NCBI GenBank assembly: GCA_003255025.1 | Contig: QANY01000230.1 | Location: forward strand, 731,787-795,786 | Direction: 5' to 3' | Source of the DNA: Datisca glomerata | Taxonomy: Eukaryota > Streptophyta > Magnoliopsida > Cucurbitales > Datiscaceae | Length of the DNA: 64,000 nt | Shown: positions 33,311 through 46,004 of the stretch, one piece after another | Numbering within the stretch: position 1 is the first letter of the stretch | How the letters are laid out: every line of letters starts with the position of its first letter | Made by a program: the position numbers and the translations under genes | The notes under the pieces: generated by a model | What the model saw: only the letters and a program-made list of their open reading frames with translations | Told to the model about the DNA's origin: nothing | Databases searched by the model: none

Positions 33311-35930
33311 AAAGAGAGAATGAGAGAGTGAAAGAGCGAGAGAGAGGGAGAGGGTGATGGAGAGAGAGTGAGAGAGAGAGAGGGAGAGAGTGAGACAGAG
33401 AGTAAGGGTGAGAGCTAGGAAGAGAAAGAGATGGAGAGAGAGAGAGAATGAGAGAGAATGAGAGACAAAGAGAGAGATCTAGAGAGAGAATGAGAGAGAG
33501 AGAGAAGGTGGGGGTGATGGAGATCTAGAGAGAGAGGGAGAGAGAGAGGGAGATAAGGAAAGAGCGAGATAGAGAGTAAGGGTGAGAGCTAGGGAGAGAA
33601 AGAGAGAGAGTGTGAGAGAGAGAGAAGGGGAGAGAGAGGGAGAAAGAACAAGAAAGAGAGAAATAATGAGAGAGAGAGAAAGAGAGATAGAGATAGAGAG
33701 AGACTGATAGATAGATAGAGAGAGATCGAGAGAGAGTGAGAGTTAAGGGGAGGATGAGTGAGAGGGAGAGCGAGAGAGAGAGAGAGGTAGAGAGAGCGAG
33801 AGCGAGAGAAAGAGAGAGACAGTGAGAACGAGAGAGAGAGAGAGAGAGAGAGAGTGAGAGAGAGAGAGAGAACGTGAGAGAGGGAGAGAGAGAGAATGGG
33901 GGAGAGGGAGAGAGAGAGAAGGGGGAGAGAGAAAATGTGATAGAGTGAGAGAGCGAGCGAGAGAGAGAGAGAGGGAGAGAGAGAGGTAGAGAGAGTATGG
34001 ATAGAGAGGGAAAGAGCATTAAAGAGTGAACGAGAGAGGGAAAGAGTGAGTGAGAGAGAGAGATCTAGAGAGAGAATGAGAGAGTGAAAGAGCGAGAGAG
34101 AGGGAGAGGGTGATGGAGAGAGAGTGAGAGAGAGAGGGAGAGAGTGAGTGAGATAGAGAGAGAGTAAGGGTGAGAGCTAGGAAGAGCAAGAGAGGGAGAG
34201 TGAGAGACAGGGAGAAGGGGAGAGAGAGGGTAAGTGCGAGACAGAGTATGGGTGAGAACTAGGGAGAGAAAGAAAGAGAGAGCGAGAGGGAGAGAGAGAA
34301 TGGGAGGGAGAGAGGGAGAGAGAACAAGAGAGAGAGATAGAGAGAGAAAGAGAGAGAGAGAGAGAGAGTTCAGGCGAGCTAGAGAGAGGGAGATTGAGTG
34401 TGAAAGAGAGAGAGTGAGATAGAGAAAGGGAGAGAGGGGGAGAAGGTGATGGACAGAGAATGAGAGTGAGAGAGGTAGAGAGAGACTGAGAGAGAGAGAG
34501 AGTGAGAGAGTAAGGGTAAAAGCTAGGGAGGGAAGAGAGAGAGAGATCTAGAGAGAGAATTAGAGAGAAACGGTGAGAGAGACGGGGAAGTGATGGAGAG
34601 AGAATGAGAGTGAGAGAGAGAGAGAGGGGGAGAGAGCGAGAGAGAGAATAAGGGTAAGAGTTAAGGAGAGAAAGGGAGAGAGAGCAAGAGAGAGGGAGAA
34701 GGGGGGAGAGAGAGGGAGAGAGGACAAGAGAGAGAGAGAGAAAAAGAGAGAGAGATAGAGAGAATGAGAGATAGAGAGAGAGAAAGAGAAAGGAAGAAAT
34801 AATGAGAGGGAGAAATGACAAGAGAGAAAGAGAGAGAAATAATGAGAGGGAGAGAAAGAAGGAGAGATAGGAAGATTGAGAGATAGAGGGAGAATGGGAG
34901 AGAGAGAGAGCGAGAGAGATCGAGAGCGAGGGAGAGAGAGAGAGAGAGAGGGGGGGAGAGAGTGTGAATGCGAGAGCGTGAGAGAGAGAGAGTGGTAGAG
35001 AGAGAGCAAGGATAGAGAGAAAGAGCGAGTGAGAGGGAGAGGGTGATGTAGAGAGAGGGAGAGAGAGAGAGCGGGGGGAGAGCAAGACAAAGAGGAATGG
35101 TGGGAGCAAGGGAGAGAAAGAGAGATAGAGTGAGAGAAGGGGAGAGAGAAAGGGAGAGAAAATGAGAGAGAGAGGGGGAGAAAGAGAGAGAGATCGAGGA
35201 GAGAGAAAGTTAAGACGAGCATGAGAGAGAGGGAGAGCGAGAGGGAGTGAGATAGAGAGAGTTTGAGGGATAGAGAGAGAACGAAAGAAAGAGAGAGAGA
35301 GCGAGAGAGAGGGAAAGAGTTAGATAGAGTAAGAGTGAGATAGAGAGAGAGCGAGAGAGAGAAGAGAGAGAGTGAGAGAGAGCTAGAGAGATTGAATGAG
35401 ATAGGGAGAGGGTGATGGAGAGAGAATGAGAGAGAGAGCGAGAGAAAGAAAAAAGGGTAGAGAGAACAAGAAAGAGAGAGAAATAATGAGAGAGCGAGAG
35501 ATAGAGAGTGAGAGAGAGAGATCGAGAAAGTGAGTGTTAAGGGGAGCATGAGAGAGGGAGAGTGGGAGAGAGAGAGAGAATGAGAGAGAGAGGGATAGAG
35601 AGGGAGGAAGAGAGAGGGAGAGAAAGAGCGAGAACGAGAGAGATATATATCTAGAGAGGGCGAGAGAGAGAGAGATCTAGAGAGAGTTAGAGGGAGAAAG
35701 AGTGAGAGAGAGGGAGAGGGTGATGGAGAGAGAATGAGAGAGAGGGGAAAAGAGAGAGAGAGAGAGGAGAGAGAGAAAGTGTGTAAGGGTGAGAGCTAGA
35801 GAGAGAAAGAGAGTGCAAGAGAGAGAGAATGGGGAGAGAGGGAGAGAGGACAAGAGGGAGAGAGAAATAATGAGAGAGAGAGAGAAAGAGAAAGAGTGAG
35901 AGAGAGAGGCGTGAGAGATAGAGAGGTAGA
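33310..35930. repeat. GA satellite, terminal subdomain next to the 189-bp array
   Basis: It carries words of the gagctagggagagaaag family, including gagggagagggtgatgg, ttaaggggaggatgag (33742), ttaagacgagc (35210) and ttaaggggagcatgag (35537). It partly repeats the 2.9-3.4-kb module seen at 20.4, 23.8 and 26.7 kb. A last small TA run sits at 35643-35650. Homopurine character persists to within a few bases of the satellite boundary. No gene is seen. Confidence 0.87.
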
Positions 35931-35966
35931 ACAACATGGATTTGAGATGGTTTCACCCATATCAAA
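35921..35966. other. Junction of GA domain and 189-bp satellite
   Basis: gagaggtaga (to 35930) is the last GA-type sequence. acaacatggatttgaga followed by tggtttcacccatatc aligns with the satellite's cttggatttgata and tggttccacccatgtc, but about 14-16 bases (the tcttacaggcccc part) are missing between them. The first monomer is therefore truncated at its left end and internally deleted. No target-site duplication or transposon end is visible at the join. Confidence 0.8.
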
Positions 35967-36920
35967 AGTTATGCCCAATGGAAGTGGACATGCACGTGCT
36001 ACGATCCTCCCGTTATAGCAATTCTAAAGCTGCACAGTCCGTGTTTTTTGGAGTCAAAACTAAGCTGCCACAAGTAAACCCTGTCGCCCCTGTAGGCCTC
36101 TAAATAAGCTTCAATTTTATATCTCACAGGGGCCCGTGGTTCCACCTATGTCAAAAGTTGTGCCCTATGAAAGTGGACATGCGCGTGCTACGATCCGTCT
36201 GTTACAGCAATTCAAAAGCTGCACAGTCCATTTTTTTTACACAAAACTAGGCTCCGGTGGATAAACCCTGTTGCCCCTGTAGGTCTCTCATTATGTTTAA
36301 ATTTGATATCTTACAGGGCCCGTGGTTCCACCTATGTTAAAGGTTATACCATACGAAAGTGGGCATGCACGTGCTACGATCCGTCTGTTATAACAATTCT
36401 ACAACTGCACATTCTGTTTGTTTTTTTTATAGAAAACAAGGCTCTGATGGGTAAACCCTTTTGCACCTATAGGTCTCTGAATAAGATTGAATTTGATATC
36501 TTACAGGGCCCGTGGTTCCACCCGTGTCCAAAGTTATACCCTACGGAAGTGGACATGCGTGTCTTGTGATCCATCTGTTACAGCAATTCTAAAGCTACAT
36601 AGTTTGTGTTCTTTGGAGTCAAAACTAGGATGCGATGGGTAAATCCTATCGCAATTGTAGGTCTATGAATAAGCTTCAATTTGATATCATACAGGGCCCA
36701 TGGTTCCACCCGTGTCAAAAGATATTCCACGCGGAAGTGGACATGCACGTGCTACGATCCGTCTGTTACAGCAATTCTAAAGCTGCACAGTCCGTGTTTT
36801 TGTGACACAAAACTAGGCTGTGATGGGTAAACCCTGTCGCCCTTGTAGGTCTCTTAATGAGCTTCAATTTGATATCTTTCAAGGGCCCGTGGCTCTACCC
36901 GTGTCAAAATTTATGCCCTA

Positions 36921-37125
36921 TGGAAGTGGACATGCACGTGCTATGATCGGTCTGTTACAACAATTCTAAAGAAGGACAATCCGTTTCTTTTTACAAAAAA
37001 CTAGGCTCCGATGGGTAAACTCTATCTCACTTGTAGGTCTCCGAATAAGCTTCAATTTGATATCTTACAGGGCCCGTGGTTCCACCTATGTCAAACGTTA
37101 TGCACTACGGAAGAGGACCTGCGCG
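36921..37125. repeat. 205-bp duplication at an N, left copy
   Basis: This segment (a monomer plus) is repeated at 37129-37333 with one substitution (aatccgtttc against aatccatttc). Neighbouring monomers in the array differ far more. An N at 37126 follows the left copy, which breaks off at gacctgcgcg, while the right copy continues normally. Most likely two contig ends overlapped but were not merged. Confidence 0.85.
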
Positions 37126-37126
37126 N
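37126..37126. other. Single ambiguous base (N)
   Basis: An isolated N separates two near-identical 205-bp copies; a probable assembly join. Confidence 0.95.
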
Positions 37127-37128
37127 TC

Positions 37129-37333
37129 TGGAAGTGGACATGCACGTGCTATGATCGGTCTGTTACAACAATTCTAAAGAAGGACAATCCATTTCTTTTT
37201 ACAAAAAACTAGGCTCCGATGGGTAAACTCTATCTCACTTGTAGGTCTCCGAATAAGCTTCAATTTGATATCTTACAGGGCCCGTGGTTCCACCTATGTC
37301 AAACGTTATGCACTACGGAAGAGGACCTGCGCG
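37129..37333. repeat. 205-bp duplication at an N, right copy
   Basis: Offset 208 from the left copy. Its start (tggaagtggacatg) falls in mid-monomer, so the join breaks the 189-bp phase. Confidence 0.85.
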
Positions 37334-38831
37334 TGCTACGATCCGCCGGTTACAGCAATTCTAAGGCTGCACAATCCATTTTTTTTACACAAAAGTTGGC
37401 TCTGATGGGTAAACCCTGTCGCCCCGTAGGTCTCTGAATAAGCTTCAATTTGATATCTTATAGGGCCCGTGGTTCGACCTATGTCATAAGTTATGCCCTA
37501 CGAAAGTGGACATGCACGTGCTACGATCCGTCTATTACATCAATTCTAAAGCAGCACAGTCCGTATTTTTTGGGGTCAAAACTAGGCTGCAACTGGTAAA
37601 CCCTGTTTCTCCTGTAGGTATTTGAATAAGATTCAATTTGATATCTTACATGGGTCTGGGGTTTCACCTATGTTAAAAGTTATGCCCTACGGAAGTGCAC
37701 ATGCGCGTGCTACGATCTGTCTGTTATAGCAATTCTAAAGTTGCATAGTCTATTTTTTTAGACACAAAACTTATTCTGACAGGTAAACCCTGTCACCCTT
37801 GTAGGTCTCTGAATAAGCTTCAATTTGATATCTTCAGGGCGCGTGGTTCCACCCGTGTGAAAAGTTATGCCCTACGGAAGTGGATATGCCCGTGCTACCA
37901 TCCGTCTGTTACAGCAATTCTACAGCTGCACAGTCCATTTTTTACACAAAAATAGGATCAGATTGGTAAAACCAATCGCACCTGTAGGTTCTTGAATAAG
38001 CTTCAAGTTGATATCTTACAGGGCCTGTGGTTCCACCCGTGTCAAAAGTTATGCCCTACAAAAGTGGATATGCGCGTGCCGTGATCCGTCTATTACAGCA
38101 ATTCTAAAGCTACACAGTCCATGTTTTTTAGTCAAAACTAGGATGTGATTATAAATCCTTTCAACCCTATAGGTCTCTGAATAGGTTTCAATTTGATATC
38201 TTACAGGGCCCGTGGTTCTACCCGTGTCAAAAGTTATGCCCTACGGAAGTGGACATGCGCGTGCTACAGTCCGTCTATTACAACAATTCTAAAGCTGCAC
38301 AGCCCATGTTTTTGGACACAAAACTAGGCTCTGATGCTTAAAACCCTATTGCACTGATAGGTTTCTGAATAAGCTTCAATTTGATATCTTATAGGGCTCG
38401 TGGTTCCACACGTGTCAAAAGTTATGCCATACGGAAGTGGACATGCGCGTGCTACGATCCGTCTGTTACCTCAATTCTAAAGCTGCACAATCCATTTTTT
38501 TGGACAAAACTAGGCTCTGATAGGTCAACTATGTTGCCCCCGTAGGTCTCTAAATAAGCTTCAATTTGATATATTATTGGGCCCGTGGTTCCACCTATGT
38601 CAAAAGTTATTCCTTACGGAAGTGGACATGCGCGCGCTACGATCAGTCTGTTACAGCAATTCTAAATGTTCACAGTCCATATTTTTTGGAGGCAAAACTA
38701 GGCTGGAATGGGTAAACCTGGTCTCACCTATAGGCCTCTTAATAAGCTTGGTTTTGATATCTTATAGGCCCCATGGTTCCACCCATGTCAAAAGTTATGC
38801 CGTACGGAAGTGGACATGCGCGTGCTGCGAT

Positions 38832-38976
38832 GCAATTCTACAACTGCACTATCTGTTTTTTTTACAAAAACTATGCTCAGACGGGTAAAACCTGTCGCCC
38901 CTGTAGGTCTTTGAATAAGCTTAAATTTTATATCTTACAGGCCCGTGGTTCCACCCGTGTCAAAAGTAATGCCCTA
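38832..38976. repeat. 145-bp exact copy of 39590-39734, ending at an N
   Basis: The two 145-base stretches are identical, including an 8-T run. The offset of 758 is about four monomers. The stretch starts after an internal deletion (gctgcga joined to tgcaattc, loss of about 15 bases) and ends at the N at 38977. The homologous monomer at about 55.8 kb differs at many positions, so the exact match is young or an artefact. Confidence 0.85.
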
Positions 38977-38977
38977 N
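38977..38977. other. Single ambiguous base (N)
   Basis: The N sits inside a monomer: aaaagtaatgcccta before it and caaaagttatgcc after it repeat the same monomer position, so the phase resets here. Confidence 0.95.
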
Positions 38978-39079
38978 CAAAAGTTATGCCGTACGGAAGT
39001 GGACATGCACGTGCTACGATCCGTCTATTACAGCAATTCTAAATCTGCACAGTCTATTTTTTTGGACACAAAACTACGC

Positions 39080-42000
39080 TCTTATGGGTAAACCCTATCG
39101 TCCATGTAGTTATCTGAATAAGATTCACTTTGATATCTTACAGGGCCCGTGGTTCAACCCGTGTCAAAAGTTATTCCCCACGGAAGTGGACATGCACGTG
39201 CTACGATCCGTCTGTAACAACAATTCTAAAGCTACACAGTACATTTTTTTACACAAAACTATGCTCTGACGTGTAAAACATGTCGTACTTGTAGGTCTCT
39301 GAATAAGCTTCAATTTGATATCCTACAGGGCCTGTGGTTCCACCCGTGTCAAAAGTTATGACCTACAAAAGTGGACATGTGCGTGCTACGATCCGTCTGT
39401 TACAGCAATTCTAAGGCTACACAATCCTTTTTTTTTACACAAAACTAGGCTCCGATGGGAAAACCTTATCCCCCTATAAGCTTGTGAATAAGCTTCAATT
39501 TGATATCTTACAGGACCTGTGGTTCCATGCGTGTCAAAAGTTATGCCCTAAGGAAGTGGACATGCGGGTGCTACGATCCGTCTGTTACAGCAATTCTACA
39601 ACTGCACTATCTGTTTTTTTTACAAAAACTATGCTCAGACGGGTAAAACCTGTCGCCCCTGTAGGTCTTTGAATAAGCTTAAATTTTATATCTTACAGGC
39701 CCGTGGTTCCACCCGTGTCAAAAGTAATGCCCTACGGAAGTGGATATGCGCGTGCTAGGATCCGTGTGTTACATCAATTCTAAAGCTGCATAATCCATGT
39801 TTTTTGGACATAAAAATAGGCTGCCACGGTAAACCCTGTTGCCCCTGTAGGTATTTGAATAAGCTACAATTTGATATCTTACATGGGCCCGTGGTTCCAA
39901 CTATGTTAAAAGTTATGCCCTATGGTAGTGGACATGCGCGTGCTACGATCTGTCTGTTACAACAATTCTAAAGCTGCACAATCCATCTTTTTAGACACAA
40001 AACTTGTTTCCGACGGGTAAACCCTGTCGCCCCTGTAGGTCTCTCAATAAGCTATAATTTGATATCTTTATGGTCGTGGTTCCACCCGTGTGAAATGTAA
40101 TGCCCTACGGAAGTGGGCATGCCCGTGTTACGATCCGTCTGTTACAACAATTCTACAGCTGCACAATCTTTTTTTTACAAAAAACTAGGCCCTGATGGGT
40201 AAACGTTGTCGTATCTGTAGGTCCCTGAATAAGCTTCAATTTAATATCTTATAGGGCTCGTGGTTCCACCCGTGTCAAAAGTTGTCCTACGAAAATGGAC
40301 ATGCGCGTGCTGCGATGGGTAAATCTTATTGCCCCTGTAGGTTTCTGAATAAGTTTCAATTTGATATATTACAGGGCCTGTGGTTCCACCCGTGTCAAAA
40401 TTTATGCCTTACGAAAGGTGACATGCGTGTGCTACGATCCGTCTGTTACAGTAATTTTGAGGCTGCACAATTAATTTTTTTGGACAAAAAAATAGGCTTC
40501 GACGTGTAAACCCTATCGCCCTTGGAGGTCTCTAAATAAGCTTCAATTTGATATATTACAAGGCTCGTGGTTCCAACTATGTCAAAAGTTATGCCCTATA
40601 GAAGTGGACATGCGCGTAATACGATCGGTCTGTTACAATAATTCTGAAGTTCTACAGTCCTTATTTTTTGGAGCAAAACTAGACTGGAATGGGTAAACCT
40701 GGTCTCACCTATACGTCTCTTAATAAGCTAAAATTTTATATATTATAGGCCCCGTGGTTCTACCCATGTCAAAAGTTATGCCCTACAGAAGTGGACATGC
40801 ACGTGCTACGATCCGTCTGTTACAGCAATTCTAAAGCTGCACAGTCCGTGTTTTTTGAAGTCAAAACTAGGCTGCGGTGGGTAAACCCTGTTGCCCCTGT
40901 TGGTCTCTGAATAAGCTTCAATTTGATATCTCACATTAGCCCGTGGTTCCACCTATATTGAAAGTTATGCTCTACGGAAGTGGACTTACGCGTGCTACGA
41001 TTTGTCTGTTTTCAGCAATTCTAAAGCTGCATAGTCCATTTTTTAGGGACAAAACTAGGCTCTGACAGGTAAACCCTGTCGTCCCTTTAGGACTCTGAAT
41101 AAGCTAAAATTTGATATCTTCAGGGCTCGTGGTTCCACCCTTGTGAAAAGTTATGCCCTATAGAAGTGGACATGCGCGTGCTATCTTCAGGGCTCGTGGT
41201 TCCACTCCTGCAAAGTTCGTATTTTTTTTGGACACAAAACAAGGCAGCGATGGGTAAGTTTTAATTTGATATCTTACGACGCCCGTGATTCTACCCGTGT
41301 CAAAAGTTATGCCCTACAGAAGTGGACATATTCGTGCTGCGATCCGTCTGTTACAGCAATTCTAAAGCTGCATAGTCTGTGTTTTTTGTAGTCAAAACTA
41401 GGTTGGAATGGGTAAACCATGTCTCACATATACGTCTCTTACTAATCTTGGATTTGATATCTCACAGGTCCTGGTGTTCCACCAATGCCAAAAGTTATGC
41501 CCTACGGAAGTGGACATGCACGGGCTGCGATCAATCTGTTACAACAATTCTAAAGCTGCATAGTCCAATTTTTTTTTGAAACAAAACTAGGCTCTGACCG
41601 GTAAACCCTATCACCCCTATAGGTCTCTGAATAAGCTTCAATTTGATATTGTACGGGATGCGTGGTTCCACCCATGTCAAACGTTATGCCCTATAGACGT
41701 TGACATGCGCGTGCTACGATCCGTTTGTTACATCAATTTAAAAGCTGCACAGTCCATTTTATTTTACACAAAACTAGACTCCGACAGGTAAACCCTGTCT
41801 CTCTTGTAGTTCCCTTAATAGGCTTAAATTTGATATCTTACAGGGTTCGTTGTTCCACCAATGTCAAAAGTTTTGCTCTATGGAAGTGAACATGTGCGTG
41901 CTACGACCATTCTGTTACATCATTTCTAGAGCTTCACAGTCCGTGTTTTTTGGACACAAAACTAGGCTGTGATGGATAAACCTTATCACCCTTGTAAGTC

Positions 42001-44620
42001 TCTCAATAAGGTTCAGTTTGATATCTTACAGGCACCGTGGTTCCGCCCGTGTCAAAAAGTTATGCCCTATGGAATTGGACATGCACGTGATACGATCCGT
42101 CTGTTACAACAATTCTATAGCTACACACTCCAATTTTTTTTACACAAAACTAGGGTCCGATGGCTAAACCCTATAGCACCTGTACGTCTCTGAATAAGAT
42201 TCAATTTGAAATCTTACGGGGCCCATGGTTCAACCCGTGTTGAAAGTTATGCCCTACGGAAGTGGAAATGCACGTGCTGTGATCCGTCTGTTACAGTAAT
42301 TTTAAAGCTGCACAGTTTGTGTTTTTTGGATTCAAAACTAGGTTGTGATGGGTATACCCTATTGCCCCTGTAGGTCTCTGAATAAACTTCAATTTTATAT
42401 CGTAGAGGACCTGTGGTTCCACCCACGTCAAACGTTATGCCCTACAGACGTTGATATGCGCGTGCTACGATCCATCTGTTACAACAATTCTAAAGCTGCA
42501 CAGTTTGTGTTTTTTGGAAACAAAACTAGGATCCAACACATAAACCCCGTTGCACGTGTAGGTCTCTGAATAAGCTTTAATTTGATATCTTACAAGGCCC
42601 GTGGTTCCACCCATGTCAAATGTTATGCCCTATTGAAGTGGACAATCTCGTGATATGAACCATCTGTTCTAGTAATTCAAAAGCTGCACAGTCTATATTT
42701 TTACACAAAACTAAGCTTCGACAGGTAAACCTTGTTGCACTTGTAGGTCTCTTAATAAGCTTCAATTTGATATCTTACAAGGCCCTTGGTTCCACCTATG
42801 TCAAAAGTTATGCTCTATGGAAGTGGACATGCGCATGCGACGACCAGTCTGTTACAGCAATTCTAGAGCTTCACAGTCCCTATTTTTTGGACACAAAACT
42901 AGGCTATTACTGATAAACCTTGTCCCCCCATGTATGTCTATCAATAAGGTTCAATTTGATAACTTACAGGGCCCGTGGTTCCGCCCGTGTGAAAAAATAT
43001 GCCCAACTGAAGTGTACATGCGCATGCTACGATCCGTCTGTTACAGCAATTCTATAGCTGCACAGTCTATTTTTTTTACACAAAACTAGGCTGCGATGAG
43101 TAAACCCTATCGCACCTGTAGGTATCTGAATAAGCTTCAATTTGATATCCTACAAGGCCCGTGGTTCCACCCGTGTCAAACGTTATACCCTACGGAAGTG
43201 AACATGCGCGTGCTATGATCCGTCTGTTACAGCGATTCTAAAGCTGCACAGTTCATGTTTTTTAGAGTCAAAACTAGGCTGGAATGGGTTAACCTGGTCT
43301 CACCTATACATCTCTTAATAATCTTGGATTTGATATCTTACAGGCCCCGATGTTTCCTCCATGCCAAAAGTTATGCCCTACAGAATTTGACATGCACGTG
43401 ATACGATCTGTCTGTTACAGCAATTCAAAAGCTACACAGTCCGTGTTTTTTTGAAACAAAACTAGGATCTGACGCATAAAAACTTTTGCACCTGTAGGTC
43501 TCTGAATAAACTTTTATTTGATATCTTATAGGCCCCGGTGTTCCATCCATGCCAAAAGTTATGCCTTACGGAATTGGACATGGACGTGCTACGATCCGTC
43601 CGTTACAGCAATTTTAAAGTTGCACAGTCCAATTTTTTTTAGACACAAACCTAGTCTTTGACAGGTAAACCCTTTCTCCCTTGTAGGTCTTTGAGTAAAC
43701 TTCAATTTGATATCTTACAGGTCCCGTGGTTCTGCCCGAGTCAAAAGTTATGCCCTACAGAAGTGGCCATGCGAGTTCTACGATCCGTCTGCACAGACCA
43801 ATTATTTTTTTACACAAAACTAGGCTCTGACAGCTAAACCATGTCGCACCTGAAGGTCTCTGAATAATCTTAGATTTGATATCTTACAGGTCCTGATGTT
43901 CCATCCATGCAAAAAGTTATGCCCTACGGAATTGGACATGGAAGTGCTACGATCCGTCCGTTACAGCAATTTTAAAGCTGCACAGTCCAATTTTTTTTTT
44001 GACACAAAACTAAGCTTCGACGGTGAAACCCTATCACACCTGTAGATCATTTAATAAGATTCAATTTAATATTTTACAAGGCCCATAGTTCCACCCGTTT
44101 CAAAAGTTATGCCCTAAAGAAGTGGACATGCGCGTGCTACGATCCGTCTGTTACAACAATTCTAAAGCAGCATAGTCCATTTTGTTTTGACACAAAACAA
44201 GGCTCTAACATGTAAACCCTGTCTCCCCTGTAGGTCTCTGAATAAGCTTCAATTCGATATCTTATAGGGCCCGTGGTTCCACCTATATCGATAATTATGC
44301 ACTATAGAAGTAGACATGCGCGTGCGTTGCACAGTCCATGTTTTTTGGAGGTAAAACTAGGCTGAAGTGGGTAACCTTGGTCTCACCTGTAGGTCTCTTA
44401 ATAAGCTTGGATTTGATATCATACAGGCCCCGTGGTTCCACCCATGTCAAAAGTTATGCCCTACAAAAGTGGACGTGCACATGCTACGATCCGTCTGTTG
44501 CCGCAATTTTCAAGCTACACAGTCTGTTTTTTGGACAAAAAACTAGGCTCCGACGGGTAAACCCTATCACACTCATAGGTCTCTGAATAAGATTTGATTT
44601 TAAATCTTACAGGGCCCATG
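39080..44620. repeat. Multi-kb higher-order satellite block, copy A
   Basis: Rare monomer variants occur here in the same order as at 55260-59680. They include ttatgacctacaaaagtgg (39356 against 55529), gcccgtgattctacccgtg (about 41283 against 57786), agagcttcacagtcc type (41929 and 42866 against 58438), gctacacagtccgtg (43431 against 59001) and the monomer with a shared deletion ending acagtccatg (44331 against 59540). Offsets of 16173, 16503, 15572, 15570 and 15209 differ by local gains and losses of whole or part monomers. Confidence 0.8.
41900..42900. repeat. Local duplication of the ctagagcttcacag monomer variant
   Basis: This variant has tctagagcttcacagtcc instead of tctaaagctgcacagtcc. 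It occurs at 41931 and 42868 (gcttcac position), 937 bp or about five monomers apart, where the sister block at 58.4 kb has one. The change of inter-block offset from 16503 to about 15570 matches this extra length. Confidence 0.7.
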
Positions 44621-46004
44621 GTTCAACCCGTGTCAAAAGTTATGCCCTACGGAAGTGGAAATGCACATGCTGCGATCCGTCTGTTCCAGAAATTTTAAAG
44701 CTGCATAGTCTGTGTTTTTTGGATTCAAAACTAGACTACGATGGGTAAACCCTATCTCCCCGTTAGGTCTCTAAATAAGTTTCAATTTGGTATCATACAG
44801 GACCCATGGTTCCACCCGTGTCAAAAGTTATGCCCTACGGAAGTGGACATGCGCGTGCTACTATCCGTTTGTTACAACAATTCCAAAGCAGCATAGTCCA
44901 TTTTATTTTGACACAAAAAAGGCTCAGATAGGTAATCCCTGTCCCCCCTGTAGGTCTCTGAATAGGCTTCAATTTGATATTTTATGGGGCCTGTGGTTCC
45001 ACCTATGTTAATAGTTAGGCGCAACGGAAGTGAACATGCGCGTGCTACGGTCGGTCTATTACAGCAATTCTAAAGTTGCACAGTCTATGTTTTTTGGAGG
45101 TAAAACTAGGCTAGAATGGGTAAACTAGGTCTCACCTTTAGGTCTCTTAATAAGCTTGGATTTCATATCATACAGGCCTCGTGGTTCCACCCAACTCAAA
45201 AGTTATACCCTATAAAAGTGGAAATGCGCGTGCTTTGATTATATCTTACAGGCCTTGGTGTTCCACCGATGCCAAAAGTTTTGCCCCACGGAAGTGGATA
45301 TGCACGTGCTACGATCCGTCTGTTACAACAATTCTAAAACTGCACAGTCCAATTTTTTTTTGACACAAAACTAGGCTCTGACGGGTAAACCCTATCGCAC
45401 CTGTATGTCTCTCAATAAGATTCAATTTGAAATCTTACAGAAGCCATGGTTCAACCCATGTCAAAAGTTATGCCCTACAGAAGTGGACATGCGCGTGCTA
45501 CGATCCGTCCCTTACAGCAATTCTAAAGCAACATAGTCCATTTTGTTTTGACACAAAACAAGGCTCCATTAGGTAAACCCTGTCTCCCTTGTAGGTCTCT
45601 AAAAGCTTCAATTCGATATCTTATAGGGCCCGTGGTTCCACCTATGCCAATAGTTATGCCCTTACGGAAGTCGACATGCGCGTGCTACGGTCGGTTTGTT
45701 ACAGCAATTCTAAAGTTGCACAGTCTGTGTTTTTCGGAGGTATAACTAGGCTAGAATGGGTAAACCTATTCTCTCCAGTAGTTCTCTTAATAAGCTTAGA
45801 TTTGATATCATATAGGCCTTGTGGTTCCAACCATTTCAAAAGTTATACCCTACAGAGGTGGACATGCGCGTGCTACGATCCGTCTGTTACAGCAATTTTA
45901 AAGCTGCACAGTCCATTTTTTGGACACAAAACGAGGCTCTCACATGTAAAACTGTCACCCATGTAGGTCTTTGAATTAGCTTCAATTTGATATCTTACAG
46001 GGCA

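Noticed and set aside
1..35930. Telomeric or subtelomeric repeat
   Set aside because: No TTAGGG, TTTAGGG or related tandem run was seen on either strand. The GA words have no 6-8-bp telomere period.
11..35978. Many long open frames, up to several hundred codons, in the GA domain on both strands
   Set aside because: They translate to Ser/Leu/Pro or Arg/Glu strings caused by CT or GA dinucleotides, which avoid stop codons in several frames at once. There is no codon bias, domain, or conserved start context.
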